From Pararhodobacter marinus (GTDB lineage Bacteria; Pseudomonadota; Alphaproteobacteria; Rhodobacterales; Rhodobacteraceae), in NCBI RefSeq assembly GCF_003122215.1, contig NZ_QEYD01000009.1, positions 1-64,000 on the forward strand: 64,000 nucleotides of DNA, in the 5' to 3' direction. Made by a program: the position numbers and the translations under genes. This document shows, one piece after another, positions 33,636 through 43,120 of the stretch. Position 1 is the first letter of the stretch. Each line of letters starts with the position of its first letter. The notes beneath the pieces were generated by a model. That model saw nothing but the letters and a program-made list of their open reading frames with translations, was not told the DNA's origin and did not search any database.

Positions 33636-34031
33636 ATGGCTCGTGATACCAAAGTCGCGCGCGTCAAGCGCAAAGAGCGTAAGAACATTGCAGCCGGCGT
33701 GGCGCATGTGAACTCGACGTTCAACAACACCAAGATCCTGATCTCGGACGTGCAGGGCAACGCGATCTCGTGGTCGTCGGCCGGCACTATGGGCTTCAAG
33801 GGCTCGCGGAAATCGACCCCCTACGCCGCCCAGCTGGCGGCGGAAGATGCGGCGAAGAAGGCCCAGGAACACGGCCTGCGCACGCTCGAAGTCGAAGTGC
33901 AGGGCCCCGGTTCGGGCCGCGAATCGGCGCTGCGTGCGCTGGCGGCTGCCGGCCTGACCATCACCTCGATCCGTGACGTGACCCCGCTGGCGCATAATGG
34001 TTGCCGCCCGCCGAAACGTCGCCGCGTCTGA
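33636..34031 (+). CDS. rpsK: 30S ribosomal protein S11
   Basis: A 131-residue S11 of the platform. [20 protein letters not shown] and the C-terminal [19 protein letters not shown] are canonical. The gap to rpoA (118 bp) contains a strong 12-bp stem CGGACCGCgCCC/GGGtGCGGTCCG near 34056-34079, without a T-run. Confidence 0.98.
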   Translation: MARDTKVARVKRKERKNIAAGVAHVNSTFNNTKILISDVQGNAISWSSAGTMGFKGSRKSTPYAAQLAAEDAAKKAQEHGLRTLEVEVQGPGSGRESALRALAAAGLTITSIRDVTPLAHNGCRPPKRRRV

Positions 34032-34149
34032 CGCATTCAAACCCTGCACGGACCGCGCCCTCACGGGTGCGGTCCGCTGCTGTCATTGAGAGACCCTCGG
34101 GCGTGTCCGGCTTCGGTCATGAGCCGGTCACAAGAATGGAGGCACATCC

Positions 34150-35166
34150 ATGATCCACAAGAACTGGCAGGAACTGATCAAGCCCGCGCAGCTTGACGTG
34201 CGCGCCGGTGCCGATCCGTCGCGGAAGGCCACCGTCGTCGCCGAGCCGCTCGAGCGCGGTTTCGGCCTGACGCTGGGCAACGCGCTGCGCCGCGTGCTGA
34301 TGTCGTCGCTGCAAGGCGCGGCGATCACCTCGGTGCAGATCGACAACGTCCTGCACGAATTCTCCTCGGTCGCCGGGGTCCGCGAAGATGTCACCGACAT
34401 CGTGCTGAACCTCAAGGGCGTCGCGCTGCGGATGGATGTGGACGGGCCCAAGCGCGTCACCATCTCGGCCCGCGGTCCGGCGCTGGTGAAAGCCGGCGAT
34501 ATCGCCGTCACCAACGGGATCGAGGTCCTGAACAAGGATCACGTGATCTGCCACCTCGATGACGGCGCCGAGCTGTTCATGGAGCTGACGGTGAACACCG
34601 GCAAGGGCTATGTCGGCGCGGACAAGAACCGGCCCGAAGACGCCCCTATCGGCCTGATCCCGATCGACGCGATCTATTCGCCGGTCAAGAAAGTCGCCTA
34701 CGAAGTCACGCCCACCCGCGAGGGCCAGGTGCTGGACTACGACAAGCTGACGATGAAGATCGAAACCGACGGCTCGGTCACGCCCGAGGACGCCGTGGCC
34801 TTCGCCGCGCGCATCCTGCAGGACCAGCTGCAGGTCTTCGTGAACTTCGAAGAGCCGGAAGCGGCGGGCCGCGGTGCGGATGACGACGGGCTCGAGTTCA
34901 ATCCGCTTCTGTTGAAGAAGGTGGACGAGCTGGAACTGTCGGTGCGTTCGGCCAACTGCCTGAAGAACGACAACATCGTCTATATCGGCGACCTGATCCA
35001 GAAAACCGAAGCCGAGATGCTGCGCACCCCGAACTTCGGCCGCAAGTCGCTCAACGAGATCAAGGAAGTGCTTTCGGGCATGGGTCTGCATCTGGGCATG
35101 GAAGTCGAGGACTGGCCGCCGGAGAACATCGAAGAGCTGGCCAAGCGCTTCGAAGACCAGTTCTGA
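34150..35166 (+). CDS. rpoA: DNA-directed RNA polymerase subunit alpha
   Basis: A 338-residue alpha subunit. The N-terminal dimerisation and assembly domain has [20 protein letters not shown]. The C-terminal domain, which contacts UP elements and activators, has [20 protein letters not shown] and [20 protein letters not shown]. It starts at ATG 34150 after ATGGAGG and sits between rpsK and rplQ as usual. Confidence 0.98.
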   Translation: MIHKNWQELIKPAQLDVRAGADPSRKATVVAEPLERGFGLTLGNALRRVLMSSLQGAAITSVQIDNVLHEFSSVAGVREDVTDIVLNLKGVALRMDVDGPKRVTISARGPALVKAGDIAVTNGIEVLNKDHVICHLDDGAELFMELTVNTGKGYVGADKNRPEDAPIGLIPIDAIYSPVKKVAYEVTPTREGQVLDYDKLTMKIETDGSVTPEDAVAFAARILQDQLQVFVNFEEPEAAGRGADDDGLEFNPLLLKKVDELELSVRSANCLKNDNIVYIGDLIQKTEAEMLRTPNFGRKSLNEIKEVLSGMGLHLGMEVEDWPPENIEELAKRFEDQF

Positions 35167-35174
35167 AGCGCATC

Positions 35175-35200
35175 GGTGCGTGCAAGCACGCACCCTACAG
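35175..35200. repeat. Palindrome with CTACAG tail between rpoA and rplQ
   Basis: A perfect 9-bp stem GGTGCGTGC/GCACGCACC with a 2-base loop is followed by CTACAG. It is almost the same unit as 11453-11479 between rpoB and rpoC. No T-run follows. The rest of the 171-bp gap shows no gene. Confidence 0.6.
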
Positions 35201-35337
35201 CCTTAGGGAAGGGCGGCAGCCGCCCCTCCCGAACAATGCCCGGATAGCCGGGGAACAGACTGGGCATCCCGCCCCAACGACGCCCGCCGCAACGCACGGC
35301 TGGCAACACAAAGCAAAAGACGTCATAGGAGATCATC

Positions 35338-35754
35338 ATGCGTCACGCCCGTGGTTACCGCCGCCTCAACCGCACCCATGAACACCGCAAGGCGCTGTTC
35401 TCGAACATGGCCGGCTCGCTGATCGAGCACGAGCAGATCAAGACCACCCTGCCCAAGGCCAAGGAACTGCGCCCGATCGTCGAGAAGCTGATCACGCTCG
35501 CCAAGCGCGGCGATCTGCATGCCCGCCGTCAGGCCGCTGCCATGCTGAAGGAAGACAAGGACGTCGCCAAGCTGTTCGACGTGCTGGCCGCCCGCTACAA
35601 GGACCGCGCCGGTGGTTACACCCGCGTCCTGAAAGCCGGCTTCCGCTATGGCGACATGGCGCCGATGGCGATCATCGAATTCGTCGAGCGCGACGTCAAC
35701 GCGAAGGGCGCCGCCGACAAGGCCCGTCTGGAGCAGGACGCCTCGGAAGACTGA
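35338..35754 (+). CDS. rplQ: 50S ribosomal protein L17
   Basis: A 138-residue L17 near the exit tunnel. [20 protein letters not shown] and [20 protein letters not shown] are canonical. The C-terminal extension after residue 120 ([18 protein letters not shown]) is acidic, as in related alphaproteobacteria. It ends the alpha operon and is followed by a strong terminator. Confidence 0.98.
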   Translation: MRHARGYRRLNRTHEHRKALFSNMAGSLIEHEQIKTTLPKAKELRPIVEKLITLAKRGDLHARRQAAAMLKEDKDVAKLFDVLAARYKDRAGGYTRVLKAGFRYGDMAPMAIIEFVERDVNAKGAADKARLEQDASED

Positions 35755-35789
35755 GCGCCGCGCCGCCCTCTGGCGACCCGACACCAAGA

Positions 35790-35817
35790 CCCCCGCAGCC
35801 CGGCTGCGGGGGTTTTT
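35790..35817 (+). terminator. Intrinsic terminator after rplQ
   Basis: A 9-bp stem CCCCCGCAG/CTGCGGGGG with a CCCGG loop is followed directly by TTTTT, 36 bp after the rplQ stop codon. A classic terminator for the alpha operon. Confidence 0.92.
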
Positions 35818-35905
35818 CGCTGTGTGACGCTCCCTTGCCGGGTGCTTGACCAGGCCGGGCAGGGGCGTAAGCTCGGCCCGGCTCAACCCGCAGGAGCCAA
35901 CGCCC

Positions 35906-36268
35906 ATGTCCCCGATCGCCCTGATCCTCGTCGCGCTGGTCGCGCTTCTGCACCTCTATATCCTGTGGCTCGAGATGTTCGCCTGGGAGACGCGCGGCCC
36001 CGCCGCCTTTCGCTCGCTTCCGCGCGACTTGTTCCCGCAGACAAAGACCCTTGCCGCCAATCAGGGGCTCTATAACGGCTTTCTCGCCGCCGGGCTGATC
36101 TGGTCGCTGTTCATCGCCGATCCGGACTGGGCGCGCAACGTCGCCACCTGTTTCCTGATCTTCGTGCTGGTGGCAGGCAGCTACGGGGCGCTGACGGCGA
36201 GCCGGCGGATCTTTCTGGTTCAGGGCGTGCCGTCGCTTCTGGCTCTGGCGGCGGTCTGGCTGCTGTAA
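35906..36268 (+). CDS. DUF1304 family membrane protein
   Basis: A 120-residue small membrane protein with about four hydrophobic segments, matching the DUF1304 family: HLYILWLEMFAWETRGPAAF near the N terminus and NQGLYNGFLAAGLIWSLFI in the middle. The function is unknown. The start at 35906 is preceded by AGGAG, and the longer frame upstream lacks coding character. It stands alone between the rplQ terminator and the protease gene. Confidence 0.85.
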   Translation: MSPIALILVALVALLHLYILWLEMFAWETRGPAAFRSLPRDLFPQTKTLAANQGLYNGFLAAGLIWSLFIADPDWARNVATCFLIFVLVAGSYGALTASRRIFLVQGVPSLLALAAVWLL

Positions 36269-36355
36269 GCCTGCGTTCGCATTCGCGTGAGACGCCTTGC
36301 GCGGCGGGGACGGCATGACCATTCTGCCTTGCGTGAAACGGTATCGGAGGCAGGG

Positions 36356-37906
36356 ATGCGGCGCGTCATCGGATGGGTCCTGATCGGCACAGTGACGGGG
36401 ATCGGGCTGACCATGGGCGCGATGCAGGCGCTGCCGCCGGTCAGCGCCGAATCGATTGCCAATCCCGCGCCGCCGGCGATCTCGCCCATTCCGCCCGCCG
36501 CGCCGGGCCATGCGCAACTGGGCCAGCAATCGGACCCGGTCCCGGCGCCCATTCAGCCGGTGCCGGTGCAGCAACCCGCGGCGCCAAGCGTGCAGGTCCC
36601 GGCCAGCCAGGCGCAGATCCAGCTCAGCTTTGCGCCCGTGGTGCGGCAGACCGCGCCCGCCGTCGTCTCGATCTATGCCCGCCGCGTGGTCGAGGCGCGG
36701 CAATCGCCTTTCTTCAACGATCCGCTTTTCGGCCAGCTCTTCGGCGATCGCGGCCGCCCGCCCCGGGTGCAGAACGCGCTGGGGTCGGGGGTGATCCTGA
36801 CCTCGGACGGGATCGTCGTGTCGAATTTCCACGTCGTGGGCAATGCCGACGATATCCGCGTGGTGCTGAACGACCGCCGGGAATTCACCGCCGAGGTGAT
36901 TTTGGCGGATGAGACCAGCGACCTTGCCATCCTGCGGCTTCAGGGCGCCAACGACCTGCCCGCCATCGAACTGGCCGACAGCGACCGCACCGAAGTGGGC
37001 GATCTGGTGCTGGCCATCGGCAACCCGTTCGGCGTGGGCCAGACCGTCAGCAGCGGCATCGTCAGCGCGCTGGCGCGTTCGGGGCTCGCGGTGGGGTCGG
37101 GGACCGGCTATTTCATCCAGACCGACGCGGCGATCAATCCGGGCAATTCCGGCGGCGCGCTGGTCGATATGTCGGGGCGACTGGTGGGCATCAATTCGGC
37201 CATCCTCACGCGCTCGGGCGGGTCGAACGGGATCGGCTTTGCGATCCCCGCGAACCTTGTGGCGCAGGTCGTGGCGCAGGCCGAGGGCGGCGCGAGCGCC
37301 TTTCAGCGTCCATGGATGGGGATGAGCGGCCAGTCTGTCGATGCCGCGCTGGCCGAGGCTCTGGGGCTGGGCCTGCCGCAGGGCGTGGCGATCACCGAAC
37401 TGCACCCGCAAAGCCCGCTGGCCCGCGCCGGGCTGCAAAGCGGCGACGTGGTGCTGGCGGTGAATGACGAGCCGGTGAACTCGCCGCAGGAAATGATGTT
37501 CCGCCTGTCCGCCGGCGGGATCGGTGGCGAGGCCACGCTGACCTGGCAGCGCGGCACCGAGCGGCGCGAAGCCCGCGTGGCGCTGGTGGCGCCCCCGGAA
37601 ACGCCCGCCCGCAACCGCCTGACCGTGCGCAGCAGCGCGCTGCGCGGGCTGGTGGCCGAGACGATCAACCCCGCCGTCGCGGCCGAGCAGGGGCTCGACC
37701 CGCAAGCTTCGGGCGTGGTGGTGGTCGAGGTCGCGGATCTCGCCGCCCGCGCTGGCCTGCAGCCGGGCGACGTGCTGTTGTCGGTCAACCGCCAGCGCGT
37801 CGGCGATACCGCCGCGCTCGACCGCGCGCTCAGCGATCCCTCGCGCTATTGGGAGGTCGAGCTGGTGCGCGGCGGTCGGCGCAGCGTGCTGCGTTTCCGG
37901 ATCTGA
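36356..37906 (+). CDS. DegP/DegQ-type periplasmic serine protease with two PDZ domains
   Basis: A 516-residue HtrA-family protease. An N-terminal hydrophobic segment (residues 3-25, ending near SAES) serves as signal or anchor. A long Pro/Gln linker (35-88) follows. The trypsin-like domain has His159 (NFHVVG), Asp189 (TSDLAIL) and Ser265 (NPGNSGGAL). Two PDZ domains lie at about 310-400 and 430-512. It should degrade or refold misfolded envelope proteins. The start is set by GGAGGCAGGG directly before ATG 36356. Apparently a single-gene unit. Confidence 0.92.
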   Translation: MRRVIGWVLIGTVTGIGLTMGAMQALPPVSAESIANPAPPAISPIPPAAPGHAQLGQQSDPVPAPIQPVPVQQPAAPSVQVPASQAQIQLSFAPVVRQTAPAVVSIYARRVVEARQSPFFNDPLFGQLFGDRGRPPRVQNALGSGVILTSDGIVVSNFHVVGNADDIRVVLNDRREFTAEVILADETSDLAILRLQGANDLPAIELADSDRTEVGDLVLAIGNPFGVGQTVSSGIVSALARSGLAVGSGTGYFIQTDAAINPGNSGGALVDMSGRLVGINSAILTRSGGSNGIGFAIPANLVAQVVAQAEGGASAFQRPWMGMSGQSVDAALAEALGLGLPQGVAITELHPQSPLARAGLQSGDVVLAVNDEPVNSPQEMMFRLSAGGIGGEATLTWQRGTERREARVALVAPPETPARNRLTVRSSALRGLVAETINPAVAAEQGLDPQASGVVVVEVADLAARAGLQPGDVLLSVNRQRVGDTAALDRALSDPSRYWEVELVRGGRRSVLRFRI

Positions 37907-39535
37907 TCAGACCCGCATGCGCGGCACGTCGTTGGGATCGAGCCGCAATTCGATCAACAGCGGCTTGTCGCGGGTCTCGATGGCCTTCATCGCCGCGTCC
38001 AGCTCCTCGTCCGAGGTGACGACCATCCCCTGACCGCCCAGGGCAGTGGCGACATCGGCGAAGGACGGCCATTCGAACTGCGCAAGGCCGGGATCCATCT
38101 GTCGGTCCAGGAACTGGATATGCTCGGCGCCATAGGCATTGTCATTGGCGACGATCACGATCAGGTCCTGCTTCAGCCGCACGGCGGTGTTGAACTCGTT
38201 GATGCCGCCCATCATGAACCCGCCGTCGCCGGTGAACAGCACGACAGGCCGGTCCGGCGCGGCGATGCCCGCGCCGATCGCCACCTGCAGGCCCAGCCCG
38301 ATCGAGCCGAAATTGGTTGTGGCAATGAAGCTGCGCGCATCGGGACTGGAAATCCGGCACCAGACCTCGGTCATGAAGCGTCCGCCATCGGTGGTCACCA
38401 GCCGGTTTTCCGGCAGCGCCTTTTCCAGCCGTTCCAGCGCCTGCACGAAGTTGATGCAGCCCTCGGCGGTGTCGCCCGGGCGCCCGACCGGATGGCGCGT
38501 GAGCTCGTCCATGTCGAGCTCCTTGGCAAAGCCCGTCGGCGCGATCTCGGCCTCGTTCAGCCACCAGACGATATTGTCGGCGGTGAGCCCGGCATCCGAG
38601 ACCAGGACCGCGTCGGGCCGGAAATTCTTCGCCGCCGCCGTCGCGTCCGAATTGATCTGCACCACGCGTTTGCCCTTCAGAAGCTTGCCCTGATCGGTGG
38701 TGAAATGGTGCAGGCTCGACCCGAAGGCGACGATGCAATCGGCCTTGTCGATCGCCTCATAGGCCGCCGGGGTCGAAAGCGTACCGAAGATACCCATATT
38801 CGACGGATGGCCCCGGAACAGGTCCTTGGCCTTCAGCGTGGTGGCAAGCGGCGCCTCCATCCGTTCGGCCAGCGCGACGATCTTGTCGCGCGCATCCAGG
38901 GCGCCCACACCGGCCAGAACGATGGGCCGCTTGGCCGAGGCGATCATGCCCACCGCCTGATCCAGATCGTCCCCCTCGGGCACATAGGCGGGCGCGCCGA
39001 AGACCGGGAAGACGCAGGCCTCGTGCTGGACCTCCTGCCACATGAAATCGGCGGGCATGTTCAGCACGATGGGCCGCTTCTCGACCCGCGCGCGGTGAAA
39101 GGCATGGGCGACGTCGTAGCTGGCGGTTTCGGGGGCGCGCATCTGCAGGAACCCGGCCCCGGTGATGTGCACCACCTCGCGCTGGTCGATATTCTGCAGG
39201 TTCTGCGGCGCCATCACCGCCGTATCGCCCGCAAGCAGCACCATCGGCACCTGCGCGCGCGCGGCCTCGACCAGCGCGGTCACGCAATTCGTCAGCGCCG
39301 GACCATGCGTCACGGTGGCGACCGCGACGCTCTGGCTGATCCGGGCATGGGCGGCCGCCATCAGGACCGCGCTGCCCTCATAGGCCACGGGCACGAACTG
39401 CCCGCCGCCCTCGCGGACGTAATGGTCGACCATGAACAGATTCGCGTCGCCCATCAGGCCGTACATCGTGGTGATTCCATGATCCAGCACGGCCTGCGCG
39501 ATGGATTGGTGAACATAGGTTTTGGTGTCGGACAT
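37907..39535 (-). CDS. Thiamine-pyrophosphate-dependent enzyme (acetolactate-synthase-like)
   Basis: A 542-residue TPP enzyme with the three-domain POX/ALS fold. The activating glutamate is E53 (AYEGSAVLMA). The central FAD/nucleotide-like domain follows. The C-terminal TPP motif begins FTGDGGFMMGGINEFNTAVR and ends with NDNAYG. No small subunit (ilvN) lies nearby, so it is unlikely to be the biosynthetic acetolactate synthase. Sulfoacetaldehyde, oxalyl-CoA or benzoylformate-type chemistry cannot be told apart by eye. The start MSDTKTYVHQ has AGGGAGA upstream. Convergent with degP. Confidence 0.85.
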   Translation of the reverse strand: MSDTKTYVHQSIAQAVLDHGITTMYGLMGDANLFMVDHYVREGGGQFVPVAYEGSAVLMAAAHARISQSVAVATVTHGPALTNCVTALVEAARAQVPMVLLAGDTAVMAPQNLQNIDQREVVHITGAGFLQMRAPETASYDVAHAFHRARVEKRPIVLNMPADFMWQEVQHEACVFPVFGAPAYVPEGDDLDQAVGMIASAKRPIVLAGVGALDARDKIVALAERMEAPLATTLKAKDLFRGHPSNMGIFGTLSTPAAYEAIDKADCIVAFGSSLHHFTTDQGKLLKGKRVVQINSDATAAAKNFRPDAVLVSDAGLTADNIVWWLNEAEIAPTGFAKELDMDELTRHPVGRPGDTAEGCINFVQALERLEKALPENRLVTTDGGRFMTEVWCRISSPDARSFIATTNFGSIGLGLQVAIGAGIAAPDRPVVLFTGDGGFMMGGINEFNTAVRLKQDLIVIVANDNAYGAEHIQFLDRQMDPGLAQFEWPSFADVATALGGQGMVVTSDEELDAAMKAIETRDKPLLIELRLDPNDVPRMRV

Positions 39536-39666
39536 CGTGATCTCCCTGATGCTGTCAAACATGCATCCATGCCCCCGGAATGCAACCGGGCCGTTGCAAC
39601 TGCAAGAATGACGTCGCGCGTTCGGCCTCTCTTTCCGCCCGCCCGCGCAGCCCCTACATTGGCACC

Positions 39667-40989
39667 ATGGCCGATCTCTTCGATTCCTCGCCCGACGGCA
39701 CCCCCGAGCCCCATGCCGACGCCCCGCGTCCGCTGGCCGACCGCCTGCGTCCCAAGGCGCTGGACGAGGTGATCGGACAGGAATCCGTGCTGGGCACCGA
39801 CGGCCCGCTGGGCGCGATGCTGGCGGCGGGGACGCTGTCTTCGCTGATCCTGTGGGGGCCGCCCGGCGTGGGCAAGACCACCATCGCGCGGCTGCTGGCC
39901 AAGGTGACGGACCTGCATTTCGTCCAGATAAGCGCGATTTTCTCGGGCGTGCCGGAGCTGCGCAAGGTGTTCGAGGCGGCCCGGATGCGGCGCCAGAACG
40001 GGCAGGGGACGCTGTTGTTCGTGGACGAGATCCACCGCTTCAACAAGGCCCAGCAGGACGGCTTTCTGCCGCATATGGAAGACGGCACGATCCTTTTGAT
40101 CGGCGCCACGACCGAGAACCCCTCGTTCGAGCTCAACGCCGCCGTGCTCTCGCGCGCGCAGGTCATCACGCTGAAACGCCTGTCGCTGGCCGATCTGGAG
40201 CGGCTGGCCGAGCGCGCCGAGCGCGAAATGGGCCGCAAGCTGCCCCTCACGGTCGAGGCGCGCGATGTGCTGATGGAAATGGCCGATGGCGACGGCCGGG
40301 CGATGCTGAACCTGATCGAGCAGGTCATGGCGTGGAAAGTGCCCGGCCCGCTGGCGCCCGATGCGCTGGCCAAGCGGCTGATGCGGCGGGCGGCGAAATA
40401 CGACAAGTCGGGCGACGAGCATTACAACCTGATCTCGGCGCTGCACAAATCGGTGCGCGGATCGGATCCCGACGCGGCGCTATACTGGTTCGCGCGGATG
40501 CTCGAAGGGGGCGAAGATCCCCGCTTTCTGGCCCGCCGCCTGACCCGCATGGCGGTCGAGGATATCGGGCTGGCCGATCCGCAGGCGCAGGCTTTGTGTC
40601 TGGACGCGTGGCAGACCTATGAACGACTGGGCAGCCCCGAGGGCGAGCTGGCGCTGGCGCAAGCGGTGGTCTATCTCGCCCTCGCGCCCAAATCGAACGC
40701 GGTCTATGTGGCTTACAAGGCCGCGCGGCAGCTGGCGCAGAAGACCGGCAGCGCGATGCCGCCCGCGCATATCCTCAACGCTCCCACCAAGCTGATGGAG
40801 GAACAGGGCTACGGCGCGGGCTATCAATACGACCATGACGCGCAGGACGGGTTCAGCGGCCAGAACTATTTCCCCGAGGGCGTGAAGCGCCCGGTTCTCT
40901 ATGCCCCGCCCGAACGCGGGTTCGAGCGCGAGCTGAAGAAGCGGACCGAGTATTTCGCCAAGCTGCGCAGCCGTCGCAGCAGCGCGTGA
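39667..40989 (+). CDS. rarA: Replication-associated recombination protein RarA (MgsA)
   Basis: A 440-residue AAA+ ATPase of the RarA/MgsA/WHIP family, which acts at stalled replication forks. Walker A GPPGVGKT is at 64-71, Walker B LLFVDEIHRF at 116-125 and sensor 1 is LLIGATTENP. The C-terminal tetramerisation domain includes GSDPDAALYWFARMLEGGED and ends in EYFAKLRSRRSSA. The start MADLFDSSPDG at 39667 is family-like. It precedes the crcB operon by 48 bp and may read through into it. Confidence 0.95.
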   Translation: MADLFDSSPDGTPEPHADAPRPLADRLRPKALDEVIGQESVLGTDGPLGAMLAAGTLSSLILWGPPGVGKTTIARLLAKVTDLHFVQISAIFSGVPELRKVFEAARMRRQNGQGTLLFVDEIHRFNKAQQDGFLPHMEDGTILLIGATTENPSFELNAAVLSRAQVITLKRLSLADLERLAERAEREMGRKLPLTVEARDVLMEMADGDGRAMLNLIEQVMAWKVPGPLAPDALAKRLMRRAAKYDKSGDEHYNLISALHKSVRGSDPDAALYWFARMLEGGEDPRFLARRLTRMAVEDIGLADPQAQALCLDAWQTYERLGSPEGELALAQAVVYLALAPKSNAVYVAYKAARQLAQKTGSAMPPAHILNAPTKLMEEQGYGAGYQYDHDAQDGFSGQNYFPEGVKRPVLYAPPERGFERELKKRTEYFAKLRSRRSSA

Positions 40990-41037
40990 TTCCCTGTTCA
41001 GCTTGACTTTGCGGCTTGCCCGCGCGAAGGCAGCGCC

Positions 41038-41415
41038 ATGTTGACAACCCTTCTTCAAGTCGCCCTCGGGGGCGCCCTCGGCGCTTCGGGCCGCTACCTG
41101 ACCGGGGTGGCGGCGATCCGCGTCATGGGTCCCGGCTTTCCCTGGGGGACGCTTACGGTGAATGTCGTGGGCTCGTTCGTCATGGGCGTTGTCGTCGTCG
41201 CGCTGGGTCATCTCGGCGCCAACCGCTTCGCGCCGCTTCTGATGACCGGCGTGCTGGGCGGGTTTACCACTTTCTCGGCCTTCTCCCTCGATGCGATAAC
41301 GATCTGGGAGCGCGGCGACCACCTGACGGCGGGGCTTTACGTGCTGGCCTCGGTGGTCTTGTCGCTGGCGGCGATCCTCGCCGGGCTGGCAATCGCAAGG
41401 AGCCTTTTGGCATGA
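41038..41415 (+). CDS. crcB: Fluoride efflux channel CrcB/Fluc
   Basis: A 125-residue four-helix membrane protein of the Fluc family, which exports fluoride as a dual-topology dimer. Signature segments GGALGASGRYLTG, GTLTVNVVGSFVMG and GGFTTFSAFSLD are present, including the sodium-site and pore phenylalanine region. A fluoride riboswitch was not recognised upstream. Its stop overlaps the rluC start by ATGA, so they are coupled. Confidence 0.93.
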   Translation: MLTTLLQVALGGALGASGRYLTGVAAIRVMGPGFPWGTLTVNVVGSFVMGVVVVALGHLGANRFAPLLMTGVLGGFTTFSAFSLDAITIWERGDHLTAGLYVLASVVLSLAAILAGLAIARSLLA

Positions 41416-42449
41416 GCGGCGTGCAGACCATAACCGTGGCCGAGGACGAGGGCGATCAGCGCCTCGACCGCTGGCTGAAAAAGAAATTCCCGCAGGTCAC
41501 GCAGGGCATGGTGGAGAAATTCTGCCGCAAGGGCGAGCTGCGGCTCGACGGCAAGCGCGTGAAGTCGGGCGACCGGATCGAGGCGGGGCAAAGCGTGCGC
41601 ATCCCGCCGCTGCCCGATGCCGCCCCGCCACCGCCCACGCGCGTGCCGGGTATTCCCGATGCCGATGCCGAGATGATCCGCGACTGCGTGCTGTGGAAGG
41701 ACGAGCATATCATCGCCCTCAACAAGCCCCCCGGGCTGCCGTCGCAGGGTGGCTCGGGGCAGGGCAACCGCCACGTGGACGGGCTGACCGAGGCGCTGAA
41801 ATTCGGCTACAAGGACCGGCCCGTGCTGGTCCACCGGCTGGACAAGGACACGTCGGGCGTGCTGCTGCTGGCGCGCACCCCCCGCGTCGCCCGCCGTCTG
41901 GGCGAAGCCTTCCGCGCCCGCAACACGCGCAAGATCTACTGGGCCATCGTCGCGGGCGTGCCGCAACCGCTGATGGGCACGATCCGCTACGGGCTGGTGA
42001 AAGCCGGCCTGCGCGGCGAAAGCGAGAAGATGCGCTGCATCCATCCCAATGAGGTCGACAAGACCGACGGCGCCAAGCGGGCGACCACCGATTACGCCGT
42101 GCTCGACCGGCTGGGCAGCCGGGCCGCCTGGGTCGCGCTGGTTCCGATCACCGGGCGCACCCACCAGCTGCGCGCGCATATGGCCGAGATGGGGCACCCG
42201 ATCATCGGCGACGGCAAATATGGCGGCTCGGGGCAGGAAAACCTGGGCGATGGCTGGGGCGCGCAGCTGGGCGGCGATATCAGCCGCAAGCTGCACCTGC
42301 ACGCCCGCCGCATCAGCTTCGAACACCCGATCACCGGCAAGCCCGTGCTGATCGAGGCGCCGCTGCCCGAGCATATGGCGCGCAGCTGGAAAACGCTGGG
42401 CTGGCGCGAAACCGATGTGCCTGCCGATCCGTTCGAGGAGCAGGAATGA
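41412..42449 (+). CDS. rluC: Pseudouridine synthase, RluC/RluD type
   Basis: A 345-residue RluA-family 23S rRNA pseudouridine synthase. An S4-like RNA-binding domain occupies about residues 15-65. The catalytic motif HRLDKDTSG holds the nucleophilic Asp144. The C-terminal ITGRTHQLRAHMAEMGHPII motif is conserved. The order crcB-rluC-HAD is common in Rhodobacteraceae. The exact target uridines cannot be assigned from sequence. Both ends overlap neighbours by 4 bases. Confidence 0.9.
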   Translation: MSGVQTITVAEDEGDQRLDRWLKKKFPQVTQGMVEKFCRKGELRLDGKRVKSGDRIEAGQSVRIPPLPDAAPPPPTRVPGIPDADAEMIRDCVLWKDEHIIALNKPPGLPSQGGSGQGNRHVDGLTEALKFGYKDRPVLVHRLDKDTSGVLLLARTPRVARRLGEAFRARNTRKIYWAIVAGVPQPLMGTIRYGLVKAGLRGESEKMRCIHPNEVDKTDGAKRATTDYAVLDRLGSRAAWVALVPITGRTHQLRAHMAEMGHPIIGDGKYGGSGQENLGDGWGAQLGGDISRKLHLHARRISFEHPITGKPVLIEAPLPEHMARSWKTLGWRETDVPADPFEEQE

Positions 42450-43120
42450 CAATCCCCCGACTGGTGATCTTCGATGTCGACGGCACGCTGGTCGACAGCC
42501 AGGCTGATATCGTCGCCTCGATGACCCAGGCTTTTCTGGCGCAAGAGCTGGTCGTGCCGCCGGTCGATGCGATCAAGGGGATCGTCGGGCTGTCCCTGCC
42601 CGTGGCGATGATCCGGCTTGCGCCCGACGTGCCCGCCGCCACGCATGACGCGCTGGTCGAAGGCTACAAGCGTGCCTATCAGGCGCTGCGGCTGAAGAAC
42701 GGCGCGCTGGGCAGCCCGCTTTTTCCCGGCGCGCGCGATGCGCTCGGAAGGTTGGCGGCGGATCCGAACGTGCAACTGGCCGTCGCGACCGGGAAGTCCC
42801 GGCGCGGGCTGGACAGCCTGATCGAGTCGCACGGGCTGCAAGGGGTCTTTGTCGCCACGCAGGTGGCCGATGACCACCCGTCGAAACCGCATCCCTCGAT
42901 GATCCATGCCTGTTTGCGCGCGACGGGCGTTGCCCCGGCGCAGGCGGTGATCGTGGGCGATACCGAGTTCGACATCGACATGGGCCGCGCCGCGGGCATC
43001 CGCACCATCGGCGTGACCTGGGGCTATCATGCGCGCGCGCGTCTGGCACAGGCCGACCGGCTGATCGACGGTTTCGACGAGCTCGACGCGGCGCTGGAAA
43101 CGATCTGGGGGCTGGCATGA
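42446..43120 (+). CDS. HAD-IA hydrolase, phosphoglycolate-phosphatase-like
   Basis: A 224-residue HAD phosphatase. Motif I FDVDGTLVDS has the nucleophile Asp10 and Asp12. Motif II is VATGKSRRG, the motif III lysine lies in HPSKPHPSM and motif IV is VGDTEFDIDMGRAAG. It could salvage phosphoglycolate or another small phosphate ester. The substrate is not determined by these motifs. Translationally coupled to rluC and to the ATP12 gene by ATGA overlaps. Confidence 0.88.
   Translation: MTIPRLVIFDVDGTLVDSQADIVASMTQAFLAQELVVPPVDAIKGIVGLSLPVAMIRLAPDVPAATHDALVEGYKRAYQALRLKNGALGSPLFPGARDALGRLAADPNVQLAVATGKSRRGLDSLIESHGLQGVFVATQVADDHPSKPHPSMIHACLRATGVAPAQAVIVGDTEFDIDMGRAAGIRTIGVTWGYHARARLAQADRLIDGFDELDAALETIWGLA

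Noticed and set aside
37907-39535. Calling the TPP enzyme acetolactate synthase large subunit (ilvB)
   Set aside because: No ilvN or other branched-chain genes adjoin it, and family members of similar sequence have diverse substrates, so only the class was named.
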